A stretch of DNA of 64,000 nucleotides from Sphagnum compactum (GCA_965153455.1 OZ234495.1:20084875-20148874); one strand, 5' to 3'. Counted from the first letter of the stretch, positions 37,120-51,796 are shown. Notes: generated from the letters alone by a model not told the origin. Translations and numbers: made by a program.

Positions 37120-40100
37120 TCTCTTTGAACACTCTTTCCCCTCTAATTTCATGGTTTGGATATGTTTAATAGGTTTATGTTTTTTTTTTTTGTTTTTTCA
37201 AGAAAATTACTGGAGCTGAAAAGGTAATGGGTTGTACAATTACTACAGAAGCAGGTTTACTTAACAGCAATATTAGATTATGTTTCTCCTTTAAAACAAG
37301 ATCACTAAATGAGATCAGTTATCTTGGTGTGCAAAAGACTTGAAGGGGTGAAGGAGATGAAGCATTTATCAGTGTGTATCTTTCTGACACGGTTTTTTTA
37401 AGTACACAGGAAGGACCCTAGTAACTTGGAAAAAAGGTGTGTAAAATTGTCTTCTTCAAGGGGGTTCTTAATCCTCACATTGATATGAGTATAGTATTTT
37501 TTTTTAACCTTATGATGTACAAATATTTGTTGTGAATGAAGTTCTCCAACACTTTTTTGTAAAGCTCTTTTCTGTGAAGTGAGGATGGACTCGTTTAGGG
37601 TTCATTGCAGACAATCTCAAGCAGTTAGTTGTTTTTGAAATTCTTGAGATGAGTTTTTTACACTACTCTCTCATTGCTTTTGTGTCTCTCTCCCCTCTCC
37701 CCGCCCCCCCCTCCCTTGGGCTATTATTGTATTGCTCTTCCCTTATCAAATTTGCAATTTGGAAGCAACAAAGTCATTAAGCTCTTTTAGTGCATTCCAA
37801 TCTTTAGGGGAACTTTGTCCTGGAATCCCATGCATTGGTCAAAGCAAGTTCTTTGTTGATCTCATTTGCACAATGTCACGGCCTTGTGATCTAAGGGACA
37901 TTGCTTTCATTGTTTTTGGGGAAGCTTGTTCAAGGAACTGCTTCATTCCTTCTCTTTTCACGCACTAGGAAGTGTCCCATTTGAGTTGTGAGTTGGGAGA
38001 TTTGATGGCTTTTTGGGGAGTCAATAAGTTTTTGCAATGCGCCATCTTGTCAAGGAGCAGATGTTGCAAGCAAAAGAGTGTTGAGAATTGGGGGGGGGGG
38101 GGGGGGGGGGGGCATTGGGTTTAGAGTTGGGGCATTTGGTAGGTATGTGTGTACATCTTGGCTATTGGGTTCTTCTTGTGTGCATGTCTGAAGTGGCTCT
38201 TGGGGTGTTTAGCATTATGACTCCTCTTTGAGAGAGATGTAGGTGTTAAGATCGACGCCCCCTCAAACCCCACCTAATTCCATGTACAAAATGTTCTTAC
38301 ATGGCCATAGCATTAATGAACAAATTCCCAACATGTCCCCTCTGGTCACAAACTTACTTTATCTTGCAAAAACGTTTTGAAGGAATTGTGACTTTCTCTT
38401 TCCAATCAAGAAACGAGTACTAGAACAAGTGGATTTGTGGATCTACAAGAAGAAATAATTCCCAACATGTGACCAATATGTGTAGTTTATAACCCCAGGA
38501 AGCATTCAGCTGGTACTCATGGCTGTCGGAGATGGCTGAGAGCATGCACAAGGAAGGGTAAAGACTAAAGACCAATTCTCAGTTTCCCTGTACTGTGTAG
38601 TTCACTCATGTTCTTCCCTGTTGCTCTTCACAGCACTGGAACAAATAACAAAACGAATTATTCTGCTAGAGCTTGGCATAGACCTATAACTAAATGCAAC
38701 AACCAGCCATGAAGCATTTGAAGAATGTTTTTTGAAGTCAAGTCCACAGAAAAAAAGAAAAAAACACTAGATTTGGGAATGACAATGAGTGGATGGTATG
38801 TGTCAGTAGAATGGTTGAATGCATTGGAGAATGGAAAAGTGACAGATGGGAATACAGATTATATTTCATATTACATCATGCGATCAAAGGTGCATGCCAG
38901 TGATACACAAAATTCTATTTGGCAATGTCAACATTTGAGAAAATTTTATCTGCAGAGTGTCCAAAGTTCGGAAATATTTTTAATGAGATAAAATGGCCAA
39001 AATCAATGAGACCCATCACACAAAATTGAACCTACCACTAATTTACAGAAGTTAAAAAACAAACTAGAGGAGTGGACAGACCAGATAAAGAAAGAACTTG
39101 GGAAGACAAAACTCGTGTACCAAAAGTAAGTTGAGACCAGCAACAAGGGTGTGATGTTTGAGTGATGGCCATTCTCAGTTTCATCCCCTTGAAATAGAGT
39201 TGTTGTTATGAGGCAACCCTAAGAATAACAACCCCGTCAAGCACTTTGAGAAGATCCCACAGTGTATTTGGAGGGTACCTTAAATTTGTGAACACCCACC
39301 CCTCCCAGAAAAGAAGAGGAAAAATTGCACCTACTCCCTTAAGAGGGAGGGATCTCCTGTCTCTTTGCCTGGACTTCCGGTTTTTCACTACCTTATAGGT
39401 TTCCTCATGCAGTTAAATGACATATTACTTACATCTTCTAAATTCATGGTACCTACCAACAAACTTTGAAATTACTGTGACCAGTGGTGATTCACATGAA
39501 ATGAAAGCATTCAAACCCCCAGCCTCTGAATTATTAGACTGTATAGCTATTCAAAAAACTGGGTGTAGGGATTGGCAGGGTACCTGGGTTATAGTGGGGA
39601 GTGGCAGAGTTGGGACAAGAAATATCAAGATACCCTTTCAGTTGGTGATGCATAGAAATGAGATTGCTTTTGGTGGTTAAGATAGTCAAACAGACAAGTT
39701 CCAAAATTAGTAAAGGAGAATGGTCTCCTCCATAGCACAATATATCGTAAAGCAAAATACATGAAGCAGATTGGTCTCCTCCATACCAAAATACATACTA
39801 AAGCAAAATACATCACATTGTTAACAATGGTATTAGGCAACACCAGGTAGACTGTTCCTAACAACGCTTTCTTCCTGAGTGGATAATGCTAGCAATAGCC
39901 TGCAGGGGTTGCTAAGTGCACAGGTGCATAACACACAAGTTTCCTGCTCCAGAAAACAAATGACACATCTAAGATGCTGGAAGCAGGAGAATGATGCTTG
40001 TGGATGGTGATTTCTATGGACTCCTAACTGCTTACCAACTGTCATTTCTAGTGAGTTTTAATGGCTGCACTATGAAGAGAGGTTCTTGAAATCTTAATTG

Positions 40101-41774
40101 AAACTTATAAAAGATACAAAAGTTATTCAACATAGAACACAAAGCATGAAAGCTGTAGGCCCTGTCAGCTTCGGTAAATAATCAAGGGACTTACACAAGG
40201 ATGAAGAGGCTTGAAGAACTTGGTTTCTGCAGTTTTCCTGCAGTTTAGAGTTTGCATCCATACACTGTTAGATACCTGGATTGATACTGACCCTTGATAC
40301 TGAGCTCCCCACACAACACCCACCCAATACCAATTTTGACTATGTACTCAGAGTGGACAACAACATTCATAACATGTTTCTGCAAATAAGGAATGCTTTG
40401 ATAGTACTGTGCAAATACTAGCCTCCCAGAAGATTCTCATGACTGGGTCAGAAGAAATTCTGTATGAACTTCTAAACTCACTTATGACCATGCCAAAATC
40501 CATCCCCCTACCTAGCTACTTGTGTAACAACATTTGTTTTCACAAAAAGTGGAAGTGCCCTCAGTACCCTTCTCACATCACAGTACCTTCTTTCCAAATA
40601 TATCAATCTGGATTGCTCTACAACACGTGAAGTGGCTGAACATAAGTACAACCAAACCAACTGTGACCAAAATTGGTGCAGTTCTAACCTTCATGCTACT
40701 CAAAAGTACCAGAGCATCTCACCTCCAGCATGAATTGCCATGTATAACTGCCATTAGTTGCTGTCATTTCTCCCCTATGACTTCCATAAGCTCCTGACAG
40801 TGGATGTAGACTACAGAAGTATCTAATAATCTGCTCAAACTTTTACAGCAAAAATTACACAGACAATTGTATCCTGACTTCTGTCATATTTCCAGAAGCA
40901 ACAGGAAGCCTCAGTCATGATATCACCTAGCACTCAAGAGGGCATAGCTAATCATAAGTGCACTCAGGCAACATTTATTACTATTCAACACCTCTAAAAC
41001 ACTGAATGAATATATCAAATACATGGGCATATTGCTACATCAATTCTTTAAGGAAAAAGTCATCATCACTGCAGTTGCATTTGACAAACTGCTTTAGCTG
41101 AGACAGCAAATCTAACAACCAAAAAAAAGTCTCAATGATCATGAACACACAGTCCAAGCTCATTCTGCCTGATAACAATTCCACGATAACTTTTCTCTTT
41201 CAGTGTGGGAGTGGGTTTCACAAATCTATCTATCTTTTGAAGGGTCCAGAAGCTTCTGATTACAGTATGACAGTATTTGCCCCCACAACCAAATTTCAAC
41301 CTACATTAATTTTGCAATTCCTTCCTTACTGTAATAGAGGCAAATAATCAAGCCTCCTTTGGAAAAGAATAACCAACCTTCGGTTTGCAATGCATGTGTT
41401 GTCACACCATTCCAGACCTGCAACCACGTGCAATTTGTATCAAGCTTAGACTACCTGTGGACACTGTGGAACTGTCGAAAGTGACACTGTAGACAACTCA
41501 AAGAGGCCTGTTCAATGAGCAGAAGCTGCACACACTCAGATAATATGGAGATTTCAACACATAGCTAGCTGCACTCAAAACAACAGAGTCTCTTGCACTT
41601 CCCATTCAAAAGACCTGCCACTTATAGTGTCAACTCCAACAGTATAGTTATTTGAGAAACAGCAGTGACAAGGCAAAGAAATAATCAAAAACAAAAAAAC
41701 ATACCCGAGCTGCTGTCTATCCAAATCATCGGCACTTGCTGGAGTGCTGTGTAGTAGTGGCCATAGACAAAATT
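37120..41774. other. Spacer between converging ACS and VPS8
   Basis: The two genes point at each other, so this must hold both 3' untranslated regions. No conserved frame was recognised. A run of 23 G lies at 38090-38112. Short frames of up to 88 codons (for example 38725-38991) show no family resemblance. Confidence 0.55.
38090..38112. repeat. Poly(G) tract, 23 bases
   Basis: An uninterrupted run of G in otherwise AT-rich DNA about 1 kb past the ACS stop. It could form a G-quadruplex, and its length is a likely sequencing uncertainty. Confidence 0.9.
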
Positions 41775-44700
41775 TTACTTCCTGACAGCCAACAATGTCC
41801 TATGTCTGGATCTGCCATGTATAGTGGTGCTACTGCTTGGGACAGAAGCAACGTGGTCTCGGCGAACTCTAGGTGGTGGAGCCAGGCGAAGTTGTAGTGA
41901 AGATCCGACTGTAGGAAGGCCCTTTCCCTTATGCAACTGTTTGAGCAATTCCAGCTGCAAAAGCTCCAAACCATCATCATTAAGAGACTAACTGCAGTTC
42001 CACTTGCATCTTGAAAAATGAACCAACAAATGCACCTACTGGCACTTGCTCACTCAAGGCAATGTGAGTAATCTGGTAATCTCAATGACCTTCCTTCCCT
42101 GAACGAGTCAGGACTCTCTAGAGTGACCAGTCACTGAAATAAGGAAACTTGCTTCTCAGTAGAGCCAACACACACAAGTCCATACAGATACAGAGCAAGA
42201 CCATAATCAAACATTTGTACACACCCGAGAACTGTTCAAAGTATGGTTGCTCCTGGTTGTTGAGCCCGCTCCTTGAAAGGAAGGCGCAGTTATATCTGGC
42301 ACTGGAGAACTTGGAGTGCCCACCTTTGGCACCCTATCTCCCTGCCAGGCAGCCTCTTTGCCACGTGAAAATAACCCATTGGGCTTTCTCTTGAGGGTGC
42401 AAACAGGGCATCCTGTGAGACCTCTCTCCTCATCTTTTAGATTACCAGCGGTATCCATACAAGTAGTGTGGGCAGTATGACCACAGTAGTAAATGTGCAA
42501 TGCATCAATGGCCATCTTGGTGGAAGCTGAGCTTTTGGGGACTGACTCCCCCATCAGCTCCTCAGTATGAGTACCGTTGATTACTCCACCTGTATTGCTA
42601 CTTCGACCTGGAGTGTTTACATCATCAAGCTTAAGTCCACAAATGCAGCAAGTGGAGGTGATAGGCACATATGCATGTGCATAGCCCCTCCGAAGAGCTC
42701 CCACATTGTAGAATGTATCATCCTCTATCAACTGTTTTGCTGTTCTCTGCACATTCCACAAATATTTGGATAATCAATCACAAGAACCTGATCCTAAGTG
42801 ACACAAAATAATGAATAGCCAAGATATCTGAAATGAATGCAACTTGTAAGAGGTGCCAAACATACCAGAATGGCACGCTCATAGCCATAGGCACTGAGCA
42901 TGTTCAGGATGGTAGCACGGAAGTCCCCAAAAGGGTGGTTACCATGTTCGGCCAAAATCTTGTCCATAATGACACGTAGTGGTACATAGCCCATCATGCC
43001 GTCTATGACATCACCCATCATCCACACAAGCACCCTCCTTACACAATTCCCTGCAGCAAGGATGATCTTTAGATGGCAAAACAAAATATGATCTACTCAT
43101 TCCAACTGTAAGCCAATCACTGAACTGCAGCCTGTATACTTGGATTCTGTCTCAGAATAATCAGTCCAACCTTTCAAATCAGTGTTCGCCTTCCATTGGG
43201 TTGTTCCAGTCTGGTCTCTACTCAATTCAACATTAGCATGCTTGTGCCTGCTGCGCCTTGGTTGAGTTCTGGAAGATTTCTTGTCAATATGACTTGCTAC
43301 TATAAATTCACATAATGGCTCCACAATCCTGCAAAACACACCACCACTCAAGGTGCATGCCTAACTCATGTTTCCCCAACATAGTAAGGCACAGGAGATA
43401 CTACCCAAAGCAAGCACCCACTTCATATCGTACCCAGATCTGTAGTAAAATGACTGACAAGAGCAAATCAAACCTGTCAAGGACACGAAACCAGAGAGAT
43501 TCTGACTCCTGTTGATCCAGTCGCAGGGTATTGCGTTGACACAGTGTCACAGCTGCAGCCAAAGCAGATTTGAAGCTTGCAACCTGCTCAAACCATATTG
43601 CAAAGTCAACTCCAGCTTCAGAGCTCTTGTGGGATCTACTGCTTCAACCATAGTAACACATATCCATTCACAGAATGAAGTCAATGGCCTAAAAGGCTGA
43701 GGGCTCTTGCAACCTTGTAGGTTTAAAACCCATTGGGTGCACTCTAGATACTCCATCACAGAACATGCAACAATGTGTGGAAAAACAATGTACCTGGGGG
43801 ATATCTAACCACTTGTCATTGTTGTTAGAGACTTGTGCTGCCAGAGAGGAAGAGGCCATGATTGCACTCTTGAAGTCAAGCATGCGAGCATCCACCTCCA
43901 CAAGTACTAGTCCCAGTGCAGAAGCCACATCTCCGACACGCTCCAGAAGAAAAATCGCTGCATCAGTTATGCCATATTCTTGGCACAGTTTGAGGCAGTG
44001 TTCTAGTCTATAATTTTCATAGCTCTCTAGAAACTTAAGAACCAATCGTGGTTCAAACTGGCACAATAGCTGCAGACATCACAAAAATAAAATCACCTTC
44101 TGTTACATCCACAACCATTGCAGGTATGAAGAGTGGGTATTGCACTTGGCAGTACAATACTATAAGCACTTGCCATTCAGTTGATAGGCAGATCACACAC
44201 CCTTTTGAAGAAACAGTTTCATCCGTCATTGGAGACCTTCGACATTCAATAACTTCAAATCAAAGAACAAGACAATGCCCAGTCTCAACAATCCTACCTG
44301 TACATAAAGCTCTGCCATTTCATCAGTGAACTCCATGCCCGATCGTTGCAACAAGTCCCCCACATGAATGTCTGGTTCCCATTGTGACGGAATGAAAATA
44401 CTCGGGATCCTGCCTGTCTCAAGTTGCTCAGAAGCAGATGAATCCTTTTCTTCAAAGGTCACAGAATGTGAAGAAGAGGAGGCAACAACTGGCTTTGAAC
44501 CAATAGAGGAAAGAGGCCGACTGCTAGAGCGAGCATCCATGATGGCCTTGAGGTAGGCAAACAACAGCTGTGAATGATTTCCCAGCTCCTTCATGACACG
44601 CTGATTTTCTCCACTCAAGTGCTCCAAAACAATCCATAACGTCCCCTTGCTGACCAACAACCCAGATTCAGAGAGACATCAATAACTTATGGAAAACCTG

Positions 44701-47700
44701 GACTTGTGGAAAAATCATCAATTCTCATCCTTGACATGGACATCACTCACTCAGATACAACACAAAAGCTCTTCTACAAGAATGACAATGGGGAAATATT
44801 GGGCGGTGAGCACTTGAGGTCAACAATAGCTCAAAAGACTAGCTTGATGACATAGAAACAAAACTCACATGTTGTGCTGCATGAGTTGTGGCATGCGTGT
44901 GAGGACAGCTTCCCGAAAATCAGTCAACACTGATCCCTTGAGGCCATTTATGTGATCAAGCATTTGCATTATAAAAGTGAAGGGTTGATGAAGGCAATTT
45001 GCATCTTTTAGGTAGCTGTCCAGCGCTGATATATACTCACCATCATGCGTATACAACAAAGCACAAACCTTTTCAACACACCACCAGAACACTTGAATAG
45101 TTCAGTCCAACCTGACATGTCAATGGATTTGGAACCTTTCACCATCTCCAACCTCAACAAGAACAGAAGAACCCTTGACCTCACAAACAAGCATCATCCT
45201 GCATCAGCACATTTTTGTCACAATGTATGACATGGTCTGACCTGCCAAAAGCAAGCCTCTTGTGCAAGGTACAGGGTGTGAGAAGCATCAAAGTCCGAGT
45301 CTGGGACCGAATTCAGTAGTGCCACCATCAGATCTTCATTCTCCCTGGCTTTTCTGCTTTCACAAGAAAACGATACCAGATACTCCAAAATATGCATGAG
45401 GGTGCCACGTGAGACCACAGCATGCCTTGATGCCACAAATTGGGCAACAAATTCAAGTAGAGATTCAATGTCCCCTCTTGAAGGCCAAATTTCTTGAGAG
45501 TCTTCGGACGAGCCAGCTCCACTTCTATTGTCTAAGTCTAAAATTTCAACGAATGCACTCACAATGGCCTGCAAAAATCTTCGTCCTTCATCAACAATTT
45601 CTGTGGTAGCAACCTCAGTTGCTTCTTCTGACATTTGTTCATTATTGGGACGAGTAATGTACCCATAGCCTTGCTTGCCAACATCTAAGGGCCCTCCTAC
45701 AGGGAAGGCCAATCTCAACACAAGGAGGGTGGCAGGTGTGTCCAGCTGCAACAGATACAGAAGCCTGGGGTACTTGGACCTGTCCGCACCATTGGAGACC
45801 TCACTTGATTGCTCCCTTTGCATACCATGTTGATCAAGTAAGAACCTTAAGATTTCACCTCGCAATGCAGGCAAACGCTTGGCAGGAAGAGAACCATGTC
45901 CTGTGACAACCAAAGCAACATACAGGAGGTGCAACTCTTAGCACAACTACTGATAGGATCCCCACAATGTATGTAGCAAAGACAATGTGCATCAGAGTAC
46001 CACAATCTGTAGAGGGCGTCACATTTAACACAGAAAAGCATATACCAGGAGGGAAGGAAAGACCACAGAAGCAGTGCTTCAAGTATACCAGCAGCTTGTA
46101 CCTGTGCAGCCCACAACACTCAAGGTTTTTAATTTCAGTACAAAACCCAAGAAGAAACTTGTTTCAAGCTTCCAGCATCACCTTCTGAAACCTAGAAGAT
46201 GCATCAGATGTTGTAAAGGGCATTCCCTTACCTTAGCATACCCAAGCACAGTCAATTGCATCCTGGATAAGCAAAATGCAGAATTGATTTCAACATCACA
46301 AGGAAGTGCAAGCTGGCACATCTACAGTAATCGATCTAAAGAAACCATGAAATCTGAAGGAGCAGAGACCAAACCCAATAGCCAGGGCATGAGAGGGGTT
46401 GTGAGTGTGCTGAGCCACAGCCAAGAGCTCTTCCATTGGGGATGTAAAATCATCCAGGCCTTTAGTGAATAGGTAGATGAGTGCATTGTACAGCCCATGT
46501 TCCCGGCAGAGCTTCACAACCTGCCGCCAATAGCAAACAAATCAAGTGAACAGAATTCTCTAGGTAACTACTGCAGGCAAAACAGCAAGCCAAACTGTAA
46601 TGAATAATGTTGCATGGCTAGAGACCACAGCCCACTGTGAAACTGGACAGCCCAAAGAACTTATAATACAGTGAGATGTATAAAAAGCATCCTCTGCCAC
46701 CAATGGAGCTCTACATGCGGAAATACCAACAGGAAACTAGTCTCCACCCATACATCCTGCCTCGTATAGCATCTGGTAGAATGTAAGGACGCATGCCTGA
46801 TTGAAATCCAAAGATGCAATATCCATGTGGAGGACACACTGCTCAACCCTCTCCAACCACCCACGTTGGCTGTAGTGCTCCACGAGCGCTTGCATCACCT
46901 GATTGTATGGACCCAAAACAAGTTACATCTCAGTTTCCCAATACATCTGCCACAGCCTGCATGATTCTATATGATCATCACACCCAAAAGCTTTCCATTT
47001 ACCTCTGTCTGCCATGTCCACTATCCCAAACATACAACTAAGTCAAGAAAAGGAAATTAGCAGACGTCAAAATCCAGAGCTTACTGTGATTGTGGCTAAA
47101 CAAGAACACACTATGAATTCCTACCTCAGGAGGCAGTGCCCCCAGCATGTCCTTCAGAATATAAGGCTCCAGAAGTTCCAGGAATGTGCCTGCACCATGC
47201 AACAGTGCACCTCCTGTATGAAGGCAACTACTGACACTCCCCTTCAGCACCAAATTCTTTTGTTGAGCAGCACTAACAAAAGCATTTGGATTATATCCCA
47301 GAAGAGCCCAAGTATTTAAAAGAAGAAAAGATCTCCCCTATTTAGAACACAGTCACACTCATTGCAACATACGTACGTACCCCTTTGGCTTACTGCCTCA
47401 AACTTGTGGAAGACATTCTCAAACAATACTTCTCTTTTTCCCACATGCACACAGAACTCAATTGCTACACCTCCAACTCTTGCATATTGTTCACGAGCCT
47501 CAGCAATCATGTCTTGGCCTACACTTCCTCCACCCCATGAATCAGCCAGTGGCGAGACTGCGTCCTCAGCCTGCAAATGGTCTTTTGTTCCAGCAACATC
47601 AACTGGGGGCATTGGGGATGAGGGTATAACTAAAGACAAATAGGCAAATGCCTCATCAATGTAAGCAGAAAGGAGTGCAAGCAATGTCTCCATGATGGCT

Positions 47701-50700
47701 TCTCGCATGGCATCCAGTCCTCTTGGGAGGCCTGTCACCCCTCTTGCTTGTCCATCATACAGCTCCATAGCAATGTGGAAGGCTCCCATCCAGTCACCAG
47801 CATCTTGCAATGCTTTAATGCGGTCTCCCCATGGAAGTAGGCGAGCCCTCCATAATTGAAGAGTTCCTAGAATGTAAAGGGCTGCTCCTCGTACTGAAAG
47901 TGAAGTGTGATAGGTCTTCTCTGGATTCCCAAAGGTGTTAAGGATGTGTGTGTGGTAGATGATTGCCCCCAAGCCTTCTTGCTCCCCTCCCAGGGATGCA
48001 CGCTCCACTTCCACCCCCTCTTTTGTGAAAAGGCAAAGCTGGTCCTTGGCTGTTGCTACCACCATCATCTGCAAAACACCACAGAGTCCACAATCAAACC
48101 ACACGTTTCAAGCAAAGGGTCACTTGTGGACATCACTACACAACATCCTCACTTCCATCAATACAGGAAAGGATGTAGTGGCAGCCACACCTGCTCCTCC
48201 AGCCAGACAAGCCCAACAGCAGGGCTATCAAGATCCCATTGCCCCACTATTCTCAGCTCTGATTTCAGTAGTTGTGCAATGAGCATCTTCTTGTCCCAAG
48301 CTAAAGCCAATACAGGCCAGTTGTCCTCATCAGCTCCATCACTAGCTGCACCACCATCTGCATCCTTCACATGCCCACCATCCATGCTGTGTCCACTCAC
48401 TTTTCCATTGGCTGTCATGTCTGGGTGCAAATGACCATTACCTAACAAACTGGTATTGAAGGTCCCAACCTGTGCTCGAATGCGTCGCCATGCTGTATAG
48501 GGGATGGCCCCTTCCCTTATCCCTGCTGGTCGTGTCAACCTGGCACACACATCCAAACTTGGTACCAAACGCACCTGCCACAAAGCCCATGCCCACCCAT
48601 GATCATCCATCCTGCTCAATGCAAAGTCCACACATACATCAATAAGAGAATGAGCACCCCCGAATGAACAGGTTTCACCTGTTACTTTACCAAAAGAGTG
48701 CTTCTCTCAAGGACTTTGGATTGAGGTAGAGCAGCTTTACCACAAGGACAGTTGTGTGTGTGACAAAGACAACCATCCCCCCTGCTCCATCATCAGCAAA
48801 GTTGGGTCCATCGTACAGGAACTTGCGACCCACATCCATAGCCCCCCCACCTACACCCCCTATCACACTTCCTAATGTGACAGATGAGGCAGGGGCAACT
48901 TGCTGAGCTGTGCTTGCTATGCCCATGACTTGAAATCCATCGTCTGGTAGCAAGGGTGACACTGATAGCACTGTGCCTGTGTGCTGTCCGTCCAGCAGAC
49001 ACTGCCACCATGTCAACAGTATAAGTACCCACTGAAAAGGCAATCCTAAAATGGCACACAGATTGTGAAGTTGAAAAGGAAAAGGAACAGTTCAGCAGAA
49101 GCAAAGATGTCACAATGGAAGAGGTATGGATGCAAACCTGGGTTGTGACAGAGAAGCGACGAACAAAAGGAACCACAGTGAATGTGTGGAGCAACACCAG
49201 CCCTCTACAATCACCAGTAATTGCCTTCAAATGGCGTCCAGCTCCAGACTCTTGCCCCAAGAAAAGTGTATGCACAATAGCTGCATTGTGCTCACCTGAA
49301 ATCGTTTTGGCAACAGTGCGCCTAGTCACATCCCACAGGGATACTGTGCCATTGGTGTAGCCAGCCAACAACAAGTCACCTTGCTGGTTGAAGCAGATAG
49401 CACTTACAGCAGGCCCTACTTTGTCAATGCTTCCTCCTAGAAAAAAAGCCTGCAAAGTCGAATTACTAATTGTGAATCAGGAGATGTAACAGCACAATGC
49501 AAAAAATCCAACCAAGGAGAAAAGAATTTGGTAGTCTTGAGTTTCTGTCACATTTCTGGAAGCAACAGGATGACTGGGTCATGATGTTAGCTATGGCTCA
49601 AGACACAGAGCTAATCAAAGAGTCAACAGCCACAAGCTTATGAAAGAGTTTGATTCCAAAACGTCTTGGCTGAACATCATGTGCAAAATGTGTACATATG
49701 TTGGGGGGGAACTGGTCAGCATTAACCTTGCTTGGTTCCATTTCATCAGTACTGCATGTGGCAGAGTACTTGCTAGGTGTTACAAGCAATGCTCCTTTTG
49801 ACAATCCAACAGCAATGAGGTTAGTATGAACTGCTAGAGCTTCAGGGCTGCCATGATCTCGCCTCATGGCAGGTGATGCCAGTGCATGCGAGAGAGAACC
49901 AGCAGAGTCTAGCTGCAAAAGGCCAATTGCTGGTGGACCTCTCTGGATCCCTTCCAATTGCATTGGCCGGGCTGCCACACCCTCTTCCCAGTGCAACCCA
50001 GAGCTAGCTGTTCGTTTCTCTTGCTCTTCTGCCAAATCCAATGCTGTTAGGTTCTGCACTTGCTTCTCCTCCTCCTGCCATCTGCTCTTGGCAGTTTCTG
50101 TTCCGCCATTTCCTGACAACTCTTGTAAGCCAACAACAGCTTCACTTTCCCTGTTCCTCGTTCTCAAATCCTCTGCCACCCTGCTTGACGGATCTAATCC
50201 TGGATGCCTATATTCATCATCTGTATCCCTATACCCACTATCCTTTGCACTTTGTGATGCTCTCTCATGATGCTCCTCCATCCAGACTGGCTCATCAGCA
50301 GCAGCTGAGGAAGAAGCCTCATCAGATGCATTGTCAGAATTCAAACTCTCAGAGTCATCCACAGTTCCAATCAAGCTCTCCAATTGCTGTAAACTGCTGT
50401 GGTCCTCATTGATGGGATCTCGCACCACCTCACCGAAACCAATGAAGGAAGTCACAGCTTGTTGTTGTTGTTGTTCTTCTTCTTCTTCTTCTTTCAGTGA
50501 GTTGATGGCATCTCTGGGGTGCTGCTCTTGCAGAACAAGGGAATCAGAAAAAGAAGGCATGGTAAGGAGTTTAGAGTCTGACCCAGAAGGAGATAAACCC
50601 TGGGGGAGGCCTTTTGCTTGTGAATTCAGGTCAGCTGCATCGCCTTCCCATTCAAGAGCTCCTACAACATGAAAAGAGAGCTCCCCAACAGCAGCATCCA

Positions 50701-51604
50701 ATCTCCCAGTACTGCCTTCCAGTTCCTCCTGAAAAATTACAGAGTTCGAGAACTGGAATTCTTTCTCCACAGTCAAATTATCCTCACCAATGTTCTTCTT
50801 CTCCTTCTCCGCATCCTCCTCCTGCTCTCTGTCCACATCGCCATCCTTCTCAACCACAGGAGTGACGGGAGCTGCAGTAGCTGTGGTGTTAAGACCATCT
50901 GAAAGGGAGCTTGATGCTGAGGACAAGGTTTTCCGTAGCGAAGAAGAAGCAGCGGTTCTTGTAGACTGCCTAGAAGCTGCAGCTGCCCAAGCCAAAGCAG
51001 CCCCGGGGCGAGGACTCGGTCGGATGATGCTAGCACCACCACCACTACCGGAGCCACCCCAGCCTAAAGCAACAGACGAGAAAGAAGCAGATGCAGAAAC
51101 GCCTCTAGGAATTCCACCATTGGCAACCCTATCCCAAACCCTAGAACTCTGATGAATCTCCGCAACCTGCAGTGCTCCTCCTCCTACCAAGAATCCTTCC
51201 ACGACTCCCCCTCCGTGATCCGATCTAGCGGGGCTAAGAGGAGAATCGATCGTCCTCCGCTCCGATCCCGAAACGAACCCGATCGCAACTGCGTGTTCAT
51301 CATTTCTGGCCGTAATATCCCCGCCAACCGGATCCATTGGCACCACCACCTCCTTCTCCTCCTCCTTAACCCTCGCGACATCATGACCCGCGTCGTGGTT
51401 GTTGTTTTCGTCTTCGTCGTCGTCTTTTTCTTTTTCTTCTTTTTCTTGTTCTTGTTCTTGTTCTCCTTCAACAGAATCCACATCGTTAAGGATGTCTTCC
51501 AAGCTGCGCTCGAAGTCCGGCAGGAGCAGACCATCGGTGTCGTCGTCATCGCTGCTCTGCGCCTGCAGCAACGCATCCAGGTCGAACTCATCAGACTGCT
51601 GCAT
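41775..51604 (-). CDS. VPS8: VPS8, CORVET endosomal tethering subunit
   Basis: VPS8 is the Rab5-binding subunit of the CORVET complex, which tethers endosomes for fusion. Eighteen exons (descending) join in frame to 2,177 residues: 51604-49727, 49449-49138, 49001-48741, 48574-48191, 48068-47381, 47189-47125, 46898-46797, 46520-46375, 46101-46046, 45900-45242, 45068-44869, 44649-44298, 44069-43794, 43583-43474, 43328-43171, 43050-42866, 42746-42225, 41954-41775. The start MQQSDEFDLDALLQ and EDILNDVDS match plant VPS8 N-termini, then about 550 residues are acidic and low-complexity. A WD40-like propeller spans roughly 590-900 (AVSAICFNQQGDLLLAGYTN). Helical VPS8 core motifs follow (FLELLEPYILKDMLG, LCREHGLYNALIYLF, LCQEYGITDAAIFLLERVGD). 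A RING-type zinc finger closes it (C1977, C1980, C2032, H2034, H2037, C2040, C2057, C2060). Exons 6 and 9 are only 65 and 56 nt. The donor after exon 7 is probably GC. Exon 15's donor (43170) was chosen because it restores homology. Confidence 0.93.
46521..46796 (-). other. Probable GC-AG intron 7 of VPS8
   Basis: On the minus strand exon 7 ends ASLDFNQ and the next bases are GCATGCGTCC. Exon 8 opens with VVKLCREHGLY. The conserved join FNQ-VV requires a GC donor at 46796-46795. The alternative GT six bases later (GTCCTT) is poor and would insert two residues (Ala-Cys). Either choice keeps the frame. Confidence 0.6.
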
Positions 51605-51796
51605 TGTGCGGCGCGTTCCTCAACACTACGCCCGCATCCCATGCTACTCGCCCATCACAGCGGCTACCCAATTCATGAAAAAACAAGCCGCAGGTCCGCA
51701 GATCTCCATCGCCAAGCCCGCGACACACGCAAGCAAGCACCTCGTCCGCTGTCGCCGCTCATCTTGGTCCTCCGTCGCGAGGAAGACGAAGCTTCC

